Source: Owenia fusiformis (taxonomy: Eukaryota > Annelida > Polychaeta > Sabellida > Oweniidae). From it: 35,000 nt of DNA. How positions within the stretch are numbered: the stretch's first letter is position 1; each line of letters opens with the position of its first letter. This document shows positions 22,701-31,700 of this stretch, one piece after another. Below the pieces are notes generated by a model. That model had not been told where the DNA came from. It saw only the letters and a list, made by a program, of their open reading frames with translations, and did no database searches. Both the position numbers and the translations under genes were made by a program. Where the stretch lies: contig CAIIXF020000075.1 in the NCBI GenBank assembly GCA_903813345.2, positions 1 to 35,000 on the forward strand, read 5' to 3'.

Positions 22701-25700
22701 TTGATCGAATGGGTATTTATTATCCATCACTTTTAAAGGAAAAATAAATCCATTGCGAAAAAATCAGTTTTGTTTTTGCAGATGCACGTTCATCTCGGAG
22801 ATCATTTTAAGATTAAATTGTTGCTGTTTCAGTGTATTTAGTGTTTTCTCTATTTTCAAGAATAGCAAACTTTAGTGGATCGTGTTAATGTCATTAATTA
22901 TATATGTTTAGCAAATAAATGGATCAAGGGAGGCAATTAGGTGAGTATGTCTCTGGTACTAGATACAAGTGTAAGCTAAAAAGGTACACACATTACTTGC
23001 AGTGGAGAGTTCTGTCCAATAAAAAAGCCAGTTGCAGTCATCTTTTGCTGAGGAAAGCAAAGGCATCGGGAGGATTATATCAAATAAGTCTAGATTTATT
23101 AAGTATTTCGAATGAGTATTTTATTTTCACAGTTAAGGAAAAAAGTTCATCATAAAGAATATTAGAAAAATCACGAGATGAACCAATATGCATTGCTTCC
23201 TGATAATCACTTTTTATTTTCTAAAAAAACTGATCCACTGATAATTGCCAACAGATTATCGAGATTTTTAAACTTCAAAGACCTAATTACAGATGGCCTG
23301 CGGTTGAATCTAATCTACTAATTAAATAAAGAGCCCATTGGTTCCTCTTGGTTTACATGGGAATGACGATTTTCAAAAATTCATCTTTAGAAGAAAGGGA
23401 AATTGGGAAAATTTGGAGGCATTGGAAATGAAGTCAAGTTACATTTTCATCAATATTATAAGTATTTTCTTCGCAGGTTATGTAAATAAAAATTCAAATA
23501 TAAAGAGGAAGCAGGGAGCTAAGGTTGCCAAACTTTTGGAGGGGAGTGTATTTGCCAGACAGACGAGAGAATTAGCCTACAACAAGTTTCAAATCGTGTG
23601 TCTAAAAAGGATTTGACAGCATTCTTTAAAAAGATAATAAAATGTTCATTTCTCAAAAACAAATTAACTTTTATACATGTTATAATGATTCACAAGTTCA
23701 TCTAAAATGTTTTCATTTCTCAAAACGTTCATGATTCTCGTCATTAATGATAAAATCAGCGGAAAGGTGATAGAAAATGGAATGTTTTTAAGTTTTTAAG
23801 TTTTTATTTTCAATTCAAAGAAAGCACAACAAATAAGTTTTTCAGCATTAGTTGTTCTTTATTTGTTGCAAGGCATTGAAATTTAAAAGAGATGTTTAAT
23901 GTTAGAGCCTACAGAGCACAGTGGATATTTTGTTATTTCAATTTGTTGGTTTTTTTATATTTAAGCCTATGTTTCATTCCATTAATACAATACTATTTGT
24001 CATCTGTCACTTCTATCGTCAGTACCAATTGAGAGTATTCGTGCAGCCATTACGACTTTTATTGTGCGCCATGATTAAATAAGTATTACATTCTTCAAAA
24101 ATATTTGCTTTTGAATATACTAGTATTCAGAAACTAACTATAAGTTCATGAGGTCATTATGAAATCCTCTATTACAAAATGAAATGGCAGATAAAATTCT
24201 TTTGATTTGGATTCTTTTCAAAAATCATCTAAAAGTGTGGGAATAGCATGCCGGAATTTGACATAACTTTGAATGATGAATTGGGAATGACGATTTTTCA
24301 ATAGTAGCTCGTTAAAAAATATGTTCCTTAGGGATATGTTGTAATTTGCCCTTTACAAAAGTTGTCTCAATGTATGCTAACCCTTTATTTGGATTTCATT
24401 GAACAATTAAACAATTGTTATATAAAATGTATGATTTTGCTTAGCCTACCAGATTTCAATATCTTTCAGTAAAAGATTCACCAAAAACTATTTCAATATA
24501 GAAAATCAAATTGTTGCCAAACTTTTGGAGGGGTGTAAATTGTATGTATGACAAATACAAAAAATGCTTTTATGTGAGGTACACCGATGAAGGGGGAGAT
24601 TTGTGGATACATAAAAAATCGAACCCCTGGTCACCAATTGCTGGCTACGCAACTGTTAAGGCTTTGATGATTGATTCAAAGGGGTCTCCTGGATGACAAA
24701 CTTATGGAAGGGAGTGTACTTATCCACGTGGCTCATGTTTTAGACTTCCCGCTACTCTTATTATAATTTTACTTATTTGATGTTTTTCGGATGGCGCTCT
24801 TGGCAGAAATAATCTGCAACTTATTATTAGGGGCGTAGTCAGTAATTTCCTTCAAAATTGAGATAGAAGCTTCAAATAAAAAGCACTTAAAAGCTCTTTT
24901 CTTTCTCTATCTAATATTCTCATTCGTTTTGGGAGAGGGTGCGATCGCTACGCCTCCTGGCTACGCCTATGAATATTATGTACAATCTTGTTAAATTGCA
25001 CTGTGTGTTGTAATTGGAATGCTGTTAGCCTGAAATAAAAATTATTTATAAAAATTCTCAAGCATACTATCCATAAAACTTGTATAACTTCTACTGCAGT
25101 ATCTGTACAGACGCTTCAAATCCCAAGTAGCCCGCCAGTCTTGTATGATCATCGGCAGTGTTGGATTCGTGAGTACTCGAGACACACATATAGTGTGATA
25201 CAATGCCTAAACCAGAAAAAAAATTTAATATATAGTGGATCAATAAATATTTTTAATCGGATTTATAGTATGTATCCAGGGTTAAATAATGTCAATAATT
25301 GACTTCGTTATCTCATCAAGGGTCAATATTTACTAGGGATAGGGATATAAAGTGAGTATAACAGCCATCCAATTTATCTTAAAGTGCGTCTCAAAAGCAA
25401 CATTTGTACTCTTTCCAATAATATCTCATTTGGTCATATGTGATCATGAATCACTGCCAGGATTATCATTGTTTTTTCGCACATGGGAGAAAGGGCTAAG
25501 TTAAAAACTTTCTTCAATCAACTGATCCTTATTGTGCAATCAGGTTTGTGTAATTGGGGTTGAGGATTAAATTCTGGTCACAACACCATAAAGCCTCGGT
25601 CACATTTACTCTACGGCAGCTGTAGCTTCACAGAATCGGTATAGAATACCTAAGGTACTGCTTATCACTATATGGGTCAATTTACGATAATTGATATTTC

Positions 25701-28700
25701 AAAAAATACAAAATTCGAAAATTAAAATATTCATATGACTATCTTTTTTTCTTTAATTGTAGAGGAAACACATTATATTTTATAAATTCGTGAGCGGCAT
25801 CATTGGAACTAAATTGGCATTTTGTTACCTGAGCAATTGTCAAAGGAATAAAAAATTAACATATTTTCATTAATCGTTCAAAAAGTCTGGTTTAATTTCA
25901 AATAAGATATTATTTAACACATTTGTGTATGTCAAACAAGCAATAAACATGTGTCCTTGGATATTAGTATTGAATTGCAAAAATTAAAATGTAAATAAGT
26001 CAACGTTATCGTTTGAAATTATTAGCCGCAAATTATTTTGAAAGACCCCTATGTCAAAACCGATAACTTAGAAATGGGCAAGATACGTTCATACAATTTT
26101 ACATATATACAGTTCCTCTCCGATGCCCTCACTATTTTTTTTTGTTCAAACTTCACAAACTATCAATGTAGTATATGGTATAATGCTCGGTTACGGTAAG
26201 GCACAACACATAGGTTGGCCTTTCGATTTTACATGCAAGCTTAAACCCCCTAATATTACTTCTCCTACGAAGAAATGTAAAAAAGAAGGATTGATAAGGA
26301 GAGCTATTTAGAAGTTTCTAGCTTTTTTTTATTCTGTAAGTGATCATCATGGAATTTAGACACTTTTTTTAGAATGAGGTGATTTTGACATCCTGAAATA
26401 TTGTATTTGTATTATCAAAAGTTCGTTTCTACAACGTTTTTTTGTGAAGCAATGAAATTCCATTTTCTATTTTTAACCGTTACCTTTTGCTTAATAAAAT
26501 AAAAACCTCGTACGAGCAAAATGATATGTGTCTAAGCTAGATGATGAAGTAAAGTATCTTTTAAGATTTTTTAGAATTGGTTCCACTATTCTGGTCATTC
26601 TTGTCAGTAGGAGAAATATGTTACTGAGCAAACCTAGAATCTAACTAATTTAGTGAAGAATAGGGCTTTTTAAACAGGAGACTAAATTGGGGGCTCGTGC
26701 GATCTTGAATGTCATCCTTTCTATTTGACCTTCAAGATTTGACCTTCCGTGACTTTTTCAAGGTCAAAAAAGGTCAAAAAGATCTTTTTTCAACTTGCTT
26801 CAAATTGACCATTTTTTCAAATCATGTAGAAGTTATCAGAAGTTCAAATCTGACTTTAGATTTGAGATTCGACCTTCATTGACGTTCTCAAGGTCAAAAG
26901 GTATTTTTTCAACTTGCTTCAAATTGACCAATTATTTTTTCAAAATCAACAGGAGTTCTCAAAAGTTCAAATTCGGTTATAGATTTGACCTTCAATGACA
27001 TTCTCAAGGTCATAAAATATTTGACCTTCTCAAGGTCAAAAATGTCATTTTTCAACTTGCTTCAAATTGACCAATTCAGTGTTTCAAAATCAACTACAAG
27101 TTCAAATCTGACTTTGGATTTGATATTTCACCTTCAATGACCTTGTCAGGGTCAAAAAATGTTTTTTCAACTCGCTTCAAATTGACCAATTTCTATTCTT
27201 AAAATCATCTACAAGTTCTCAGAAATTCAAATCTGACTTAAGAGTGAACTCATAACATTGTGAGCTACTAGATGGTGACATTTTGTTATGTTAATGCCTT
27301 GTTTTCGTCTCCACCCTCTGAATTTTCAGGGTCACCCCAGGTGTTGGTTTAGTTTAATGTTTTATATGTGGTCAGGGGAATGGGTTCGACCCCCCCCCTT
27401 TACTAAAAGCTGGCTACGGGCATATTGCTCATATTGCATGTGAAGTATTAAACATTGCAATGGATGCAATCATTTTCATTGGAATCGATATGAAAGTGTT
27501 CTGGCACTTAAAATGACTAAGATGTGCAAGCAACAATTATCATTTCTGGTGAAGGCCAAACATTCATCATAGGGAACGACAAACAGCATTCAAAATATAA
27601 TATCATGAAAAAACACGCAGTGTGGGCAATGGGGGAATGAGAAACATCATTCAAAGTGGTATGGTTATGTGTCGGTCATGAAAATAAAAAGAAAGCATAG
27701 CATGTTGAATAGAACTGTAAAGGTTTCATGCATCGCTATTCCCACAAAGTTATAACATGATCATATGTGAAACTGAGAGTGAAATATATTGTTTTTTGGT
27801 TTGGCAATGACTCATTCTTTGCTGTAATTTTAATACAAACATAAAAATACGAATACAACTAACTTTTGATTGTACGTTTATATTGCACATGATTTTAAAG
27901 TCATTTTGTATCCTCCAACACATACTTAATGAAGTTTTACAATGACAATTCAAATAATTCAAAAGTTGAATAATGATGATCTAAACACTTTTATCAAGCA
28001 CTTTCATTTCTCAAAATAATAATCTAAAAATATTTTTTCCCAAAGATGATATTTTAATGTTTGGAGGATACAAAATATTGGACAGCCTAATCTAGTCAAC
28101 TTGAATTCACGACAGAAATACCTACACTCAATCATATATCTCTATTGTCTGCAATCGAAGATGTGTTATCAAAATGTACCTTCTGGCGTAGCTTTCACCA
28201 AAATAATACATCAATAGTGTATATTAATATGGCCGATGTGTTGGAGGATACAAATATTTGACAAATTGTATACATATAGTAAAACATACTTAATTTTGTG
28301 ACCAAGACATATCAAACATCCCGTTTTCAAGAGCTGGTAGCACATACCTTTTATTAGCATGCTCAAAAATATCAACGCAATCGATACATTTTAGGTTAAG
28401 GAATTCGAGTTTATATTTGCCGAAAAAATAAAATATTTCTTAATTGTCAAAAAATCCATCATTAAAGTGATCTTTTTTTAAAAGATAAGCAATATTCCAA
28501 ACAGGTACCTTGTGGTAATGATTGCTTAAAGTCTGGCCAACAAAACATAACACATTGCATGTCCATGAAATCAACATATATGTCGCAGTCTCTAGTACAA
28601 CAACAGATTTTTAAAATATCAATTATCGTAAATTGTCCCATATTTCATGCTACACATTTCTCTCGATTTTGGGAAGCAACGGTCGTCGATTAAATGTGAC

Positions 28701-31700
28701 TGAAGCAATGAATAACAAAAGTTTCACATTTAGTTTTACTAAGGACAATTTTATGTGTTCATTAGTATCCATGAAGGTTCAGTGAACGACAAACCAAAGG
28801 GTTTTTGTGTACATTCGCACCCACATTTCAAGGGTAATTCAGAAAAAGATATCCAGGCTATGTTAATGGGGCATGCATGTAATTTTTCATGAGTCAACTT
28901 TCATAAGATGGAAGACAATGATTTTGAACACTTAATTGTGCCACTTCTTTTTCAATAGCTACTGGTCATATGCACTGATTTTTGCAATCTCTAAAGCTTT
29001 GTACAGAGCGGACTTTGGCCTATTGTGCAAAAGTAATGATTATTCAGTGGTCCGTCGTCTCATATGAATAAATGACACATCATATTGGAAAGAAGAGACA
29101 CTTGGCTCAAATGGTAAACTAAATGAAATTGATTTTGGGACCACTAATTTTATATTTTACAATATTTTGCGACACACTGTATACTGACTTGGGCTGGGAT
29201 AAGAATTCAAATCTGTGATTGTTGATTTAGGTGGCCATTGCTGGCGTCGTCATGTATGCTCCTGCAATAGCTCTAGAGGCAGGTAAGAGGGTAATCATTG
29301 TATCATTTTCCTATTACATTTCGATATATCACACTCTAGTAGACTAGTAGTAGTACTAGTAGTATATCTGCAGTATGTCACTCAACATTTCAGTAACTGG
29401 TTTATCACACTCTCTAGACTAGTAGTAGTACTAGTAGTATATCTGCAGTATGTCACTCAACATTTCAGTAACTGGTCTATCACACTCTCTAGACTATTAG
29501 TAGTACTAGTAGTATATCTGCAGTATGTCACTCAACATTTCAGTAACTGGTCTATCACACTCTCTAGACTAGTAGTAGTACTAGTAGTTTATCTGCAGTA
29601 TGTCACTCAACATTTCAGTAACTGGTCTTTCGACGTGGGTCTCTATTTTAATTATGGCAGCAGTAGCAACATTCTATACAACACTGGTATGTCAGGCTCT
29701 ATTAAAGCACATATTATATCTTGCAATCTCGTTTCTGGTTGAACTATATTGTATTCTATGTATAAAAATAATTTAAGCACACAAAGTAATGAATTGCAAG
29801 TGATTTAAGGGAATCCTGTCTTGTATGCGTTTTTCATGTATCCAGATAAAAAAATTAAGGTATAGCAATTACTAAAGACGAGCTGAGAGTATCTTTCTTA
29901 GAACACTATTGTTTTGCTCAAATATGTTTGATATGTCTCTATTTTCTAAAAGAGAAAAGTTCTGACTTTTTCTATTATATAGTAGCCCGGACAGAATTGT
30001 TCAAGGGTCACTTTTCTTTAGTAACTTTTTTAATTTTCAGTATTATCAATATCTGATTGCATATTTGAAATCTAGAGTATAATTCTGACACAAAAAATAT
30101 TTAATGAGAAACTTCTAATTTATTGACATTGCAGGCGTTTATAGTATAACTGACGCTTTGATTAAACACAAGAGAGTGCTATGCTACGATGTTCCTGCTT
30201 GCCTTTTAACTCACTCGGTCAGTTTGTCATGTTGGTACCAACCTTTACATTCTTCGATGGTTTGAACACCACTATAGCCAGAGCGGTCGACCTTTAAGCG
30301 CTACCTGCTGTACGCACTACTCTGCCCTTGTTGGTAAAGGGATGGTGAACAAACCCTCGGTGAATGTATTAGCAATTGTCAAATAAGTCATTGGTTAATG
30401 TTGTGTCCCCTGCGCCCATTTGTCATTTCTCCTCAGCCAGAGCCAGCGGGAGGCTTCATTTTCTGCAGATCCAACTGCTCTGTTCGCTCTCTTGAGCCAT
30501 GAGGGTGGGAGTCCTACATTCTTGAACATTCGGTTGAGAGATGTTGATGGAAATCCTCTACAACCTACTTCAACGGGATAGTAATGAACTTTCCACCCTT
30601 TGGCCTCTATCTCCTCAACCAGATCTTGGTACTTTGCGCTTTTGAGTTGGTGTGCTACCTCAATGCGATCTTCCCAAGGTACTGTCAGTTCTATCATGAC
30701 AGCAATTCTTTTATCCTCTGAGAATAAAAGCATATCTGGTCTTTGGTTTGTTGTCGTGATACAGCTGGGAAATGTGAGTCTTTGGTGTAGATCTACTCTC
30801 AGCTCCCAGTCCTGTGCTTGTTGTAAGATGCCATATCTTCCTCGAGAGGTGTGCCTGCTACTGCTAGGCAAAACCTTCCCTTTAGGATTTGCGTTAGCAC
30901 CCACAAAATGTTTCTCTAAGGGTTGCAGAGCTCAGAGCTCCACAGTGGATACATGATGCATCTTCATTAAAACCCCAGGTAGTGAGATTGGCAGGAGATG
31001 GTAAAAGATCAGATATTGCTCTTAATAAGAAGCTAATCTTGCCCTGCTCCATATCCCATATGTCTTTCCATGAGAGCTGTCGATCGAGTGTAGACTCCGA
31101 GTGGGTCCATGCACCTTGTTTGACTAATTGTGCTAACCTCACCTGTCTACCCTCTTCCTCTGATTGCCTTATCTCCTTTACTACAAGCTTCCTTCTTGTC
31201 TCTGTGTTGGCATCTTTCCACCTGGATGTGCCATAGTTTCCAAGGCCCATCCTACCTTTACAAACGACACCTACTATGTCCTTATGACGGAGTTGGCTTT
31301 CAGCAATACCGATTGCCTGTTGAGGATTCCATCCCCTCCCATTCGATATTGTTTCTCCCGAGCTAGTAACTTTATTGTCCTTTGAAGAGCGTAGAGTGGT
31401 TACTGCTCTTACTTTGGCTGCTTTGTACTCTTCAAGTACTGAAGTTACCGGGAGGCTGAGCTTGGGAGATTTACTGAATAGAATACTGACGCAAATACAT
31501 AATTCATCATCTTACTTCATATTTGTTCAAAACGGCGTAATATTTCGTTAAATTTGAATGTTCAGTTGAACGTTAATTTTTAAAGATTGGCATAAGCCTA
31601 TAGGGTCATGCTGCCACCATTAGAATCCTGATAGAATACAGCAACTGACCAATCATAAAAAACAAGAAGTCAAACTCACCCAATGTTCATGAACTCAACT

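Larger units (their letters stand above)
25593..28706. mobile_element. Possible 3.1-kb inverted-repeat element filling intron 2
   Basis: The outer ends match in inverted orientation: GCCTCGGTCACATTTA at 25593 against TAAATGTGACTGAAGC ending at 28706. About 85-105 bp further in, a perfect 22-bp inverted repeat pairs 25678-25699 with 28614-28635 (core CAATTTACGATAATTGAT). The arms between these blocks are diverged and differ in length. No transposase frame is visible. It may be a long-TIR DNA transposon or two oppositely oriented copies of one repeat. Confidence 0.5.

Noticed and set aside
22919-23616. Two small plus-strand frames as possible missed SLC5 exons
   Set aside because: They show no hydrophobic transporter helices, and exons 1 and 2 already join directly within the conserved YEYL block.
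24511-24696. A 61-codon frame as an unknown small protein
   Set aside because: It begins inside a repeated 20-bp motif and has no splice or family support.
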